64,000 bases of DNA, taken from Mycolicibacterium rhodesiae. Lineage in GTDB: Bacteria; Actinomycetota; Actinomycetes; Mycobacteriales; Mycobacteriaceae. Positions 7,685-15,471 of the stretch are shown in pieces. The stretch spans positions 1 to 64,000 of the forward strand of contig NZ_MVIH01000016.1 of NCBI RefSeq assembly GCF_002086695.1, written 5' to 3'. Position numbers and translations under genes: made by a program. How positions within the stretch are numbered: position 1 is the first letter of the stretch; each line of letters starts with the position of its first letter. A model generated the notes under the pieces. The model saw only the letters and a list, made by a program, of their open reading frames with translations. It was not told where the DNA came from and did no database searches.

Positions 7685-8706
7685 CCGAACGCCTCGAGCC
7701 CGCGGCTGATCAGCACCGCGACAGCCTCTCCCGCCTGGTCGTCGCTGGCGGTTACGTCCGCGGCCATCCGGCGCCGGAAGTCGATGCCGGCCACGATGAT
7801 CGCCAACTTGAAGTACCCGAGGGCCATCTGGAAATTCCAGTGTGCCAATGGGTTTCCGGACATCACCGAATAGCGCTGGGCCAGATCGTCGGCCGACGGC
7901 ATCTGGGGAGCCGTCCATGACTTGCGCTCCTGGCTGAGCAAGTCCAACATCGGATCCCGTTGCACACACATCACGGCGACGTCGGCCAGCGGGTCACCGA
8001 GCGTGGACATCTCCCAATCCAGCACCGCCCGAACAACTGTCGGGTCCCCGGGGTCGATGATGGTGTTGTCGATGCGGTAATCGCCGTGCACGATCGAGCT
8101 ACGACTTTCCGACGGCACCGCGCCGGCCAGTTTGGAATGCAGCCGTTCGACGTCGGCGTCGCGCGGATCGTCAGGCAGCCGAACATGCTGCCACTGCGAA
8201 CCCCAGCGCCGCACCTGCCGTTCGAGATATCCGACGGGCTTGCCGAAGTCGCCCAAGCCCACGCTGTCAGGGTCGATCTCATGGAGGTCGGCAAGCACCC
8301 GGATGAGACTGTCGACGCAATCACTGACCACGGCGGCGTCGCCGAGCGCATCCAGTTCGGCGCGGGTGCGGACCACTTGGCCCGCCACGTATTCCACCAT
8401 CTGGAACGGTGCGCCCCCGACCGAGTCGTCGTCGCGCATGGTGACCGCGGGCGCGACCGGCACCGGGCTGCCGGCCAGCGCGGCCACCACCCGGTACTCG
8501 CGAGCCATATCGTGCGCCGACGGGGTGAGACCATGCAGCGGCGGGCGGCGCAAGACCCACTTGGAGGCGTCGTCGAAAATCAGAAAGGTCAGGTTCGACC
8601 GGCCACCGGAGATTAACTCCGCCTGCAACTCTCCGCTGCGCGGAATGCCCGCCGATCGCAGATGCCGGTCGAGTGCCGCCAGGTCGAGACCGTCGGAAGA
8701 AGTCAC
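7681..8706 (-). CDS. APH-family kinase (FadE36/LvaA-like phosphotransferase)
   Basis: 341 residues. It is a phosphotransferase of the aminoglycoside/choline kinase fold: glycine-rich loop GGRSNLTF near residue 34, catalytic loop HGDYRIDN at 207-214 and metal site LDWEMSTLGDP at 229-239. The M. tuberculosis homologue was named FadE36 although it has no dehydrogenase domain. Related proteins include the N-terminal domain of mammalian ACAD10/11 and LvaA of Pseudomonas, which phosphorylate 4-hydroxyacyl-CoAs. An acyl-CoA substrate is therefore more likely than an antibiotic. It is the first of three such kinases in the window. Confidence 0.88.
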   Translation of the reverse strand: MTSSDGLDLAALDRHLRSAGIPRSGELQAELISGGRSNLTFLIFDDASKWVLRRPPLHGLTPSAHDMAREYRVVAALAGSPVPVAPAVTMRDDDSVGGAPFQMVEYVAGQVVRTRAELDALGDAAVVSDCVDSLIRVLADLHEIDPDSVGLGDFGKPVGYLERQVRRWGSQWQHVRLPDDPRDADVERLHSKLAGAVPSESRSSIVHGDYRIDNTIIDPGDPTVVRAVLDWEMSTLGDPLADVAVMCVQRDPMLDLLSQERKSWTAPQMPSADDLAQRYSVMSGNPLAHWNFQMALGYFKLAIIVAGIDFRRRMAADVTASDDQAGEAVAVLISRGLEAFG

Positions 8707-8719
8707 CCGCTATGTATAG

Positions 8720-9328
8720 CTAATAGCGCTGGTTGCGCGGCAGGAGATCCCAAACATGTTCGGTGGTGTTGACCGCCGCCACCGTGCCGAACCCGCTGCG
8801 GGCGTACAGCAGGCGGGTGATCGACACGTAATCGATGGGGAACGACAGCAACCGCTTGGTGCCGAGCAGTTCGTGCAGGATCACGTTGATCACGCCGCCG
8901 TGACTGAATACGGCGACGGTCTCGTCGTGGTCGGCCGCCGTGACGATATCGGTCAGCGCCGCACCCACCCGGCCGCGGAACTCGTCCTCGTCGACGGTGC
9001 TCGGCAACCGGCCATCGGCCATCCGCGCCCACTCCTCGGGCCGCTCTTTGCGCACCTGTTCGATCGGCACGTAGTGGGACAGCCCGCGGTCGTACTCGGC
9101 CAGCCGGTCGTCGATGTCGACGGTCAGCCCGGTGGCCTTCGCGACCGGCTCGGCGGTCTGCAGCGCACGCCGCTGCGGGCTGCTGATCAGCCGGGCGAGC
9201 GGGAATCGGTCCAGCGCCTCAGGCAGCCGCCGAGCCTGGTCCCAGCCCTCGTCGGACAGTTCCGGATCACTGCCTTCACCGGCCTCGGTGCGGTGTGGCA
9301 GGGCATGCCTGACGAGCAGCAGCTGCAT
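8720..9328 (-). CDS. Histidine phosphatase family protein
   Basis: 202 residues. The phosphoglycerate-mutase-like fold is shown by the N-terminal catalytic LVRHALPHR (His8), the substrate-binding SSPQRRALQTAE around residues 49-60 and the second catalytic histidine in FSHGGVIN near residue 142. No signal peptide is present. It lies 13 bases upstream of the kinase at 7681-8706 on the same strand, so they may be one transcript and could act on related phosphate esters. Substrate unknown. Confidence 0.88.
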   Translation of the reverse strand: MQLLLVRHALPHRTEAGEGSDPELSDEGWDQARRLPEALDRFPLARLISSPQRRALQTAEPVAKATGLTVDIDDRLAEYDRGLSHYVPIEQVRKERPEEWARMADGRLPSTVDEDEFRGRVGAALTDIVTAADHDETVAVFSHGGVINVILHELLGTKRLLSFPIDYVSITRLLYARSGFGTVAAVNTTEHVWDLLPRNQRY

Positions 9329-9352
9329 GGGTGCGGTGGTCCTTTCACGCGC

Positions 9353-9414
9353 CGAGCGTGCGAGTTGTCGCGGATTCTTCGACGATTTTCAACGATATCC
9401 CGCACGTTCGGCGA
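9353..9414. repeat. Imperfect palindromic element (copy B), overlapping a gene end
   Basis: Arms GCCGAGCGTGCG and CGCACGTTCGGC pair with one mismatch, and the flanks match copy A at 901-963. The right arm lies inside the last 26 bases of the CoA-transferase gene, so the element supplies its C-terminal codons (ending AERAGYR). Confidence 0.55.
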
Positions 9415-10552
9415 GCTCGGCGAGAACCTCGTCGGTGTGCTCACCGAGCTTCGGGGCGGCCGACCGCGGCGCCCACGGGGTGCCGTGGAAGTCGGCAGGG
9501 GTGGCGATCATCGGGCCGCCGTCGGGCACGTCGACCAGACCGCCCGCGGCGTGGAACTGCTCGTCGGCGAGGACGTCCTCCATCGAGTTCACCGGCGACC
9601 AGAACAGGTCGGGCTCGGCGTCGAACGTGGCAGCCCACTCCGCGAGCGTCTTCGTCGCGAAGATCTCGTCGAGGGTCGCAATGAGCTCACGGGAGTTGAT
9701 CGCGCGGTCTCGGGCAGTCGCAAACCGGTTGTCGGTCAACCACTCCGGGCGCCCGACCGCGCGGCACAGCGACGGCCAATGCCGGTCGGCTTCCAGTCCG
9801 ACGATCCAGAGTCGCCGCCCGTCGGCCGCCAGGTAGTTGTTCATACACGGGTTGAACATCGTCTCGCGCTGACCGATCGCGATCGGATTGCCGGTCAGCA
9901 GGAAGGTGTTCAGGTCGAAGCTGACGGTGTATGCGCCCTGGCGGTAGAGCGAGGTCGTCACCAGCTGCCCTTCGCCGGTGCGGGCGCGGGCCACCAGTGC
10001 GGCGTTGATGGCTGCCGCCAGCGTCATACCCGTCATGTGATCGCCCATGCCGCCCCGCTGGAACGGCGGGCTGTCGCCGGGACGGGTGAGCAGATCGGCC
10101 ACCCCGGAGCGGGCCCAGAACGCGGCGACGTCGTAGGCCGGGCGGTTCGCTTCGGGTCCGGTCTCGCCGTAACCGGTGATCAGGCCGTAGATCAGCCCCG
10201 GATTGAGGGCGGCCACCGACGGATAGTCCAGATCGAGCCGTCCGAGCGCGTCCGGCCGGACGTTGGTGAGGAAAACGTCTGCCTCCGTGAGTAATTGGCG
10301 CGCGGTCGCCAGCCCACCGTCGGTGGTGAGGTCGAGCACGATGCTGCGCTTGGACCGGTTGTCCATCTCGAACGGCGGGTTGGTGCCGTCGTCGAGTCCG
10401 AGCATCCTGCCGAACATCCGGCCCGGGTCGCCGGTCGGCGGTTCGATCTTGACGACGTCGGCACCCCAGTCGGCCAGGATTCCTCCGGCGGCCGGCCCGG
10501 CGACCCACACCCCGAGCTCGACAACCTTGATGCCCTCCAGCGGTCCGGCCAT
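9389..10552 (-). CDS. CaiB/BaiF-family CoA transferase
   Basis: 387 residues, normal for class III CoA transferases, which move CoA between carboxylic acids through aspartyl thioester chemistry. The N-terminal LEGIKVVELGVWVAGPAAG and ADWGADVVKIEPP are hallmark stretches, and the catalytic aspartate is Asp171 in GGMGDHMTG. It is divergent from the kinase/SDR/dehydrogenase operon at 10640, with a large palindrome in the shared promoter. This suggests it activates the acid that the operon degrades. The 3' end overlaps palindromic element B. Confidence 0.9.
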   Translation of the reverse strand: MAGPLEGIKVVELGVWVAGPAAGGILADWGADVVKIEPPTGDPGRMFGRMLGLDDGTNPPFEMDNRSKRSIVLDLTTDGGLATARQLLTEADVFLTNVRPDALGRLDLDYPSVAALNPGLIYGLITGYGETGPEANRPAYDVAAFWARSGVADLLTRPGDSPPFQRGGMGDHMTGMTLAAAINAALVARARTGEGQLVTTSLYRQGAYTVSFDLNTFLLTGNPIAIGQRETMFNPCMNNYLAADGRRLWIVGLEADRHWPSLCRAVGRPEWLTDNRFATARDRAINSRELIATLDEIFATKTLAEWAATFDAEPDLFWSPVNSMEDVLADEQFHAAGGLVDVPDGGPMIATPADFHGTPWAPRSAAPKLGEHTDEVLAELAERAGYR

Positions 10553-10597
10553 CGCCGCCCCTTTCGCTATGCGTTCGCCAAAGGCTAGTGGTTCCGC

Positions 10598-10627
10598 GTT
10601 CGGAGAATGCTATTCTCCGAACGGAGA
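10598..10627. promoter_or_regulatory. Nested palindromes, candidate TetR operator
   Basis: Perfect 11-base arms GTTCGGAGAAT (10598-10608) and ATTCTCCGAAC (10612-10622) are separated by GCT. A second palindrome TCTCCG-AA-CGGAGA (10614-10627) shares the right half-site, giving three half-sites in 30 bases. It sits in the 87-base divergent promoter between the CoA transferase and the kinase operon. The operon's own TetR regulator at 13798 is the likeliest ligand-responsive binder. Confidence 0.7.
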
Positions 10628-10639
10628 TTGAGGAGTTCC

Positions 10640-11683
10640 ATGACGAGAACGGAAAGTCCCGCGGACCTCGACACCGCGACGCTTGGCCGATGGCTCGACA
10701 CCCAGGACGCCCCCGGCCATGGCGAGGAGCCCGTCGCCGAGATTCTCAAGGGCGGCTCGCAGAACATGCTGTACCGGATCACCCGCGGTGGTGAAGGCAT
10801 GGTTCTGCGGATGCCGGGGCCGCGCGCCGACGACCGGCGCCTCGGTGAGCTGCTTCGCGAGATCCGCCTGGAACGGGCGTTGAAGGGCACTGACGTGCCG
10901 CACGCCGAACTGGTCGCCGCCGATGAGAGTGGTGAGGTGCTCGGCAAGCCGTTCTATCTCATGAAGGAAGTCGACGGCTGGAGCCCGATGGAGGGCGGCT
11001 GGGAGTCGCCGTTCGACACCGACCTCGACGCCCGCCGCGACCTCGCGTTCCAGCTGATCGAGGGTGCGGCGAAGCTCGGCCGGGTGGATTGGAAGGCGCA
11101 AGGCCTGGACGGGTTCGGCAAACCCGACGGGTTCCACGACCGACAGGTGGATCGCTGGTTGGCGTTCCTCGCCGCGTTCCAGGTGCGCGAACTGCCTGGG
11201 CTGGACGTCGCGTCGCAGTGGTTGCGCGACAATCGGCCCGCCCACTACACCCCCGGGATCATGCACGGCGACTATCAGTTCGCCAACGTCATGTACGCCC
11301 ACGGCGCACCCGGGCGGCTGGCCGCGATCGTCGACTGGGAGATGACCACGATCGGCGACCCGCTGCTGGACGTGGCATGGGCGCTGCTCGGCTACGACGG
11401 CGAACATCCCAAGGACACCGGCTTCTACCTGCCGATGGACGGTATGCCCACCCGCAGTGAACTGTTGGCGCACTATGAGAAGGTCAGCGGGCTGGGATGC
11501 GAGAACATCCACTACTACCTGGTGCTGGCCAATTGGAAGCTGGGCATCGTGCTGGAGAAGACCTACGCCGCCGCGGTCAACGGTGGCACGGCAGACCCGA
11601 AAGTGGTCGAGGCCTTCGGCGCGATGGTGCCCGATCTGATCGCCACCGCGGCCCGGTTGGCGCAATCCGGTGAGGAGGCCTGA
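10640..11683 (+). CDS. APH-family kinase, first gene of a lipid catabolic operon
   Basis: 347 residues from ATG 10640, with AGGAG at 10631; a longer frame from 10607 would run through the operator and lacks that site. Motifs are GGSQNMLY (nucleotide loop, about residue 38), HGDYQFAN (catalytic, 209-216) and VDWEMTTIGDP (metal, 231-241). Like LvaA and the ACAD10/11 kinase domain, it probably phosphorylates a hydroxyacyl-CoA. The SDR follows directly (stop 11683, start 11684), then an acyl-CoA dehydrogenase, TetR and quinone oxidoreductase, all nearly contiguous. Confidence 0.88.
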   Translation: MTRTESPADLDTATLGRWLDTQDAPGHGEEPVAEILKGGSQNMLYRITRGGEGMVLRMPGPRADDRRLGELLREIRLERALKGTDVPHAELVAADESGEVLGKPFYLMKEVDGWSPMEGGWESPFDTDLDARRDLAFQLIEGAAKLGRVDWKAQGLDGFGKPDGFHDRQVDRWLAFLAAFQVRELPGLDVASQWLRDNRPAHYTPGIMHGDYQFANVMYAHGAPGRLAAIVDWEMTTIGDPLLDVAWALLGYDGEHPKDTGFYLPMDGMPTRSELLAHYEKVSGLGCENIHYYLVLANWKLGIVLEKTYAAAVNGGTADPKVVEAFGAMVPDLIATAARLAQSGEEA

Positions 11684-12469
11684 ATGGGCTACGCAGACGC
11701 TCTTTTCGATCTGACCGGCCGCGTGGTGCTGGTCACCGGCGGCAGCCGCGGCCTGGGCCGCGAGATGGCGATGGCGGCCGCGCGCTGCGGCGCTGACGTG
11801 GTGATCGCCAGCCGCAAGTTCGACACCTGCGTTGCGACAGCCAAGGAGATCGAGGCCGAAACTGGCTGTACCGCAATGCCGTTTCGCGTGCACGTCGGTC
11901 GCTGGGATGAGCTCGACGGGTTGGTCGAGGCGGTTTACGACCGCTTCGGCAAGCTCGATGTGCTGGTGAACAACGCCGGCATGTCACCGACCTACGACAA
12001 GCTGACCGATGTCAGCGAGAAACTCTTCGACGCGGTGATGAACCTGAATCTGAAGGGGCCGTTCCGCCTTTCGGCGCTGGTGGGTGAACGCATGGTCGCC
12101 GACGGGGGCGGTGTGATCATCAACGTCAGCACCCACGGTTCGTTGCGGCCGCATCCGTCGTTCATTCCGTACGCGGCCTCCAAGGCCGGGCTGAACGCGA
12201 TGACCGAGGGCCTGGCCGCGGCATTCGGGCCGACGGTGCGGGTCAACACGTTGATGCCCGGGCCGTTCCTCACCGACATCAGCAAGGCGTGGGGCCTAGG
12301 GCTCGGCCCAACAGATGGGCCCAGTGGTACCGAGAATCCATTCAGCCGCCACGCCCTGCAGCGGGCCGGTGAACCAGCCGAAATCATCGGCGCCGCACTG
12401 TTTCTGATGTCCGATGCCTCCAGCTTCACCACCGGCTCGATCCTTCGGGTCGACGGCGGAATCCCGTAA
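11684..12469 (+). CDS. SDR-family NAD(P)-dependent oxidoreductase
   Basis: 261 residues. Classical short-chain dehydrogenase: cofactor motif TGGSRGLG (18-25), NNAG (96-99), catalytic Ser149, Tyr163 and Lys167 in YAASK. The C-terminus DGGIP is typical. It starts immediately after the kinase stop and is followed after 12 bases by the acyl-CoA dehydrogenase. In the Pseudomonas levulinate pathway an SDR (LvaD) oxidises the 3-hydroxyacyl-CoA made by the kinase/dehydrogenase pair, and a parallel role is inferred here. The substrate is not shown by the sequence. Confidence 0.9.
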   Translation: MGYADALFDLTGRVVLVTGGSRGLGREMAMAAARCGADVVIASRKFDTCVATAKEIEAETGCTAMPFRVHVGRWDELDGLVEAVYDRFGKLDVLVNNAGMSPTYDKLTDVSEKLFDAVMNLNLKGPFRLSALVGERMVADGGGVIINVSTHGSLRPHPSFIPYAASKAGLNAMTEGLAAAFGPTVRVNTLMPGPFLTDISKAWGLGLGPTDGPSGTENPFSRHALQRAGEPAEIIGAALFLMSDASSFTTGSILRVDGGIP

Positions 12470-12481
12470 AGGAGTACGACG

Positions 12482-13801
12482 ATGGCATGGGACTTTTCCA
12501 CCGAGCCGGAATTCGAGGAGAAGCTCGAGTGGATCCGGAACTTCGTGCGCGACGAGGTCGAACCCCTTGAAGTCATCTTCCCGAGCTGCGAGTTCCTGCC
12601 GCTGAACGACGAGCGCCGCAGGATTGTCGACCCGCTCAAGCAGAAGGTACGCGACCAGGGTCTGTGGGCGCCGCACCTCGGGCCCGAGCTCGGCGGCCAG
12701 GGCTTCGGGGCCGTCAAGCTCACGTTGATCAACGAAATCCTGGGCCGCGCAACGTGGTCGTCGATCATCTTCGGCACCCAGGCGCCCGATACCGGTAATG
12801 CCGAGATCCTCGCCCGGTTCGGCACCGAGGAGCAGAAGCAGCGGTACCTGACGGGGCTGCTGTCCGGGGAGATCTTCTCGACGTTCTCGATGACCGAACC
12901 GCAGGGTGGATCCGATCCCCGGGTGTTCACCACCCGCGCGGTGCGCGACGGCACCGGAGAAGACTCCGACTGGGTCATCAACGGCCGCAAGTACTGGTCG
13001 TCGAACGCCTCGGTGGCGTCGTTCTTCATCGTGGTCGCGATCACCGACCCCGACGTGCCCGTCCACACCGGCGCCTCGACGTTCCTGGTTCCCGCCGACA
13101 CCCCCGGCGTCCACATCGAGGCGACGCACCACCTGGTCGGCTCGCACTCCCACGACCCCGGGCACTCACTGGTGCACTACGACAATGTCCGGGTCCCCGC
13201 GTCGGCGATGCTCGGCGAAGAAGGCCACGGCTTCGGCGTCGCCCAGTCCCGGCTGGCCGGCGGGCGCCTGCATCACGCGATGCGCTCCATCGGGGTGGCC
13301 CAACGCGCGATCGACGCGATGGCACGCCGTGCGAAAAGCCGCTTCACCCAGGGAAGTCTGCTGGCCGACAAGCAGCTCATCCAGGAGATGGTGGCCGACT
13401 CATTCGTGGAGCTGACCCAATTCCGGCTCATGGTGTTGCATGCCGCGTGGCTGGTCGACACTGCCGGTGAGCGGGCCGCGCGGGAGGAGATCGCGGCCTG
13501 CAAGATCGCGACCGCCAGTGTGCTGAAGTCCATCGGCCTGCGTGCGATCCAGGTGCACGGCGGCCTCGGACTGACCGACCAGATGCCGCTGACCAGCGTG
13601 CTCATGGGTGGGATCACACTGGGGATGGCCGACGGCCCCACCGAGGCGCACAAGGTCAACCTGGCCCGCCAGCTCCTCAAGGGCTACGAGGCGGAGGATT
13701 CGGTGTGGCCCAGTGAGTTCCTGCCCAATCGGATCGAGCGAGCCCGGGAGAAGTACGGCCACCTGGTCGATCGCATTCCCGCGCTTCCTGTTTCGCCGTG
13801 A
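12482..13801 (+). CDS. Acyl-CoA dehydrogenase family protein (ACAD10/11- or LvaC-like)
   Basis: 439 residues with a good ribosome site (AAAGGAG) before ATG 12482. FAD- and substrate-binding stretches are visible: FSMTEPQGGSDPR (about 137-149) and VINGRKYWSSNAS (about 163-175). The end motif is MADGPTEAHK; the usual catalytic YEGT glutamate site reads DGPTE, as in the ACAD10/11-type branch. These enzymes eliminate phosphate from 4-phosphoacyl-CoA rather than simply dehydrogenating. Adjacent kinase and SDR genes support that reading. The stop overlaps the TetR start by four bases. Confidence 0.9.
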   Translation: MAWDFSTEPEFEEKLEWIRNFVRDEVEPLEVIFPSCEFLPLNDERRRIVDPLKQKVRDQGLWAPHLGPELGGQGFGAVKLTLINEILGRATWSSIIFGTQAPDTGNAEILARFGTEEQKQRYLTGLLSGEIFSTFSMTEPQGGSDPRVFTTRAVRDGTGEDSDWVINGRKYWSSNASVASFFIVVAITDPDVPVHTGASTFLVPADTPGVHIEATHHLVGSHSHDPGHSLVHYDNVRVPASAMLGEEGHGFGVAQSRLAGGRLHHAMRSIGVAQRAIDAMARRAKSRFTQGSLLADKQLIQEMVADSFVELTQFRLMVLHAAWLVDTAGERAAREEIAACKIATASVLKSIGLRAIQVHGGLGLTDQMPLTSVLMGGITLGMADGPTEAHKVNLARQLLKGYEAEDSVWPSEFLPNRIERAREKYGHLVDRIPALPVSP

Positions 13802-14421
13802 CAAGCAGGGCCGCGGCCGCCGTGGTGCGGGCGCTTGACGACCGGCAACGCGAGGCCACCGAGGATGTGGAGCGCATCCTGGCCGCCGCACTGCGGGTGC
13901 TGCAGCGGGTCTCCCCCGACGCCCCGCGAGTCAGCGACATCGTCGCCGAGGCGGGCGTCTCCAACAAAGCGTTCTACCGCTACTTCGCCGGCAAGGACGA
14001 TCTGATGTTGGCGGTCATGGAACGTGGTGCGGGAATGGTGGTTTCGTACCTGCAACACCAGATGGCCAAGGAAGCCACCCCGAAAGGAAAGATCACCCGC
14101 TGGATCAGCGGGGCGTTGGCCCAGGTCGCCGATCCGGAGCTGATCGGCATGAGCCGGGCTCTGGTGGTGCAGATGTCCGATTCGGACAAGCGCCGGCTCG
14201 GCGAAGAGGAAATCCTGGCCGCCATGCGCGAGCTGCTGGTCGAGCCGATTCGCCAGCTCGGTAGTAGCGATCCCCAGCGTGATGCCGACGCGGTGTTCGT
14301 GTGTACCGTCGGCACGATGCGCCGCTATGTGAACTCCACCGACCAACCGGGTCGCAAGGACATCAATCACCTCGTCGGGTTCTGTCTGCGAGGCCTCGGC
14401 CTCCCGGAAGCGACCAGCTGA
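13798..14421 (+). CDS. TetR-family transcriptional regulator
   Basis: 207 residues from GTG 13798 (GTGA overlap with the dehydrogenase stop). The N-terminal helix-turn-helix is clear: VSDIVAEAGVSNKAFYRYFAGKDDLM at about residues 44-69 (recognition helix around NKAFYRYF). The C-terminal ligand domain is divergent. Being inside the operon, it probably represses it through the palindrome at 10598-10627 and responds to an acyl-CoA or acid intermediate. The effector is inferred, not seen. Confidence 0.9.
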   Translation: MTSRAAAAVVRALDDRQREATEDVERILAAALRVLQRVSPDAPRVSDIVAEAGVSNKAFYRYFAGKDDLMLAVMERGAGMVVSYLQHQMAKEATPKGKITRWISGALAQVADPELIGMSRALVVQMSDSDKRRLGEEEILAAMRELLVEPIRQLGSSDPQRDADAVFVCTVGTMRRYVNSTDQPGRKDINHLVGFCLRGLGLPEATS

Positions 14422-15395
14422 TGCGCGCCGTCGTCTGCCGCGAGTACGGCACCCCGGAAGACCTGGTACTGGACGAATTGCCAGACCCCACACCGGGTCC
14501 CGGTCAGGTGGTCGTCAAGGTGCATGCCGCCGCGGTCAACTATCCCGACGTGCTTCTGATCGCAGGCAAGTACCAGATCAAGGTACCGCCGCCGTTCAGC
14601 CCGGGCAGTGAGTTGGCCGGTGAGGTGCTGGCCGTCGGCGACGGCGTCGAGTTCCGGCCGGGCGATCGAGTGTCGGCCACCACGTTCGTCGGCGGGTTCG
14701 CCGAGCAGGCGCTGGTCGACGCGCGTGGTCTGACCCGCGTTCCGGACGGCGTCGACTATGCCGATGCCGCCGCGTTCGGGGTCACCAACCGCACGGCCTA
14801 CTACACCCTGCGCACCGTCGCTCCCGTCCGGCCCGGCGACTGGGTGGTCGTCCTGGGCGCCGGCGGTGGTGTCGGCCTGGCCGCCGTCGACATCGCGGTT
14901 CTGATGGGCGCCAAGGTCATTGCCGCCGCGTCGGGCGCCGAGAAGCTCGAGGTGTGCCGCCGGCGCGGCGCCACAGAGGTCATCGACTATGACCGGGAGG
15001 ACCTCAAGAGCAGGCTCAAGGAGATCACCGGTGAGGCGGGCACACGCGTGGTGCTCGACCCGGTCGGCGGCCGCTACTCCGAGCCCGCCCTGCGCAGCCT
15101 CGGCCGCGGCGGAAAGTTCGTGACGCTGGGCTATGCGGCCGGCGAGATCCCCCGGATACCGTTGAACCTGGTGATGCTCAAGGGGATCACAGTGCAGGGC
15201 ATGGAGATCCGGACGTTCGCCACCGACTATCCCGACGACATCGCGCGCGACGACGCCGAGCTTGCGCAGTTGTTCGCCGAGGGCAAGCTGCGTCCCTACC
15301 TCGGGGCGCGGTTCCCGCTGGAGCAGGCGGCGACCGCGCTGCGCTACGTAGCCGACCGCAAAGCGATCGGCAAAGTCGTCATCGACGTCACCTAG
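14421..15395 (+). CDS. Zinc-independent NADPH:quinone oxidoreductase family protein
   Basis: 324 residues from ATG 14421, sharing one base with the TetR stop (TGATG). The medium-chain dehydrogenase/reductase fold is shown by HAAAVNYPDVLLIAGKY and the cofactor motif GAGGGVGLAAVD near residue 145. The cysteine and histidine zinc ligands of alcohol dehydrogenases are absent, as in quinone oxidoreductases and enoyl reductases. As the last gene of the kinase/SDR/dehydrogenase operon, it may reduce an enoyl or quinone intermediate. A 22-bp palindrome follows the stop. Confidence 0.88.
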   Translation: MRAVVCREYGTPEDLVLDELPDPTPGPGQVVVKVHAAAVNYPDVLLIAGKYQIKVPPPFSPGSELAGEVLAVGDGVEFRPGDRVSATTFVGGFAEQALVDARGLTRVPDGVDYADAAAFGVTNRTAYYTLRTVAPVRPGDWVVVLGAGGGVGLAAVDIAVLMGAKVIAAASGAEKLEVCRRRGATEVIDYDREDLKSRLKEITGEAGTRVVLDPVGGRYSEPALRSLGRGGKFVTLGYAAGEIPRIPLNLVMLKGITVQGMEIRTFATDYPDDIARDDAELAQLFAEGKLRPYLGARFPLEQAATALRYVADRKAIGKVVIDVT

Positions 15396-15399
15396 GCCT

Positions 15400-15461
15400 C
15401 GCGAGCAGACACAAACTCCCCCGACACGCCGGTGAAAATGGGGAGTTTGTGTCTGCTCGCG
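15400..15461. terminator. Perfect 22-bp inverted repeat between convergent genes
   Basis: CGCGAGCAGACACAAACTCC plus CC at 15400-15421 is exactly complementary to 15440-15461 across an 18-base loop. It fills the gap between the stops of two converging genes, so a bidirectional terminator is likely. There is no T run. The CGCGAGCAGAC...GTCTGCTCGCG arms resemble intergenic palindromes I have seen in other mycobacteria. Confidence 0.65.
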
Positions 15462-15471
15462 GGAGAAATGT

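Noticed and set aside
8756..10294. A 512-codon plus-strand frame opposite the phosphatase and CoA transferase
   Set aside because: It crosses two genes and palindromic element B. The composition is typical of an antisense frame in GC-rich DNA.
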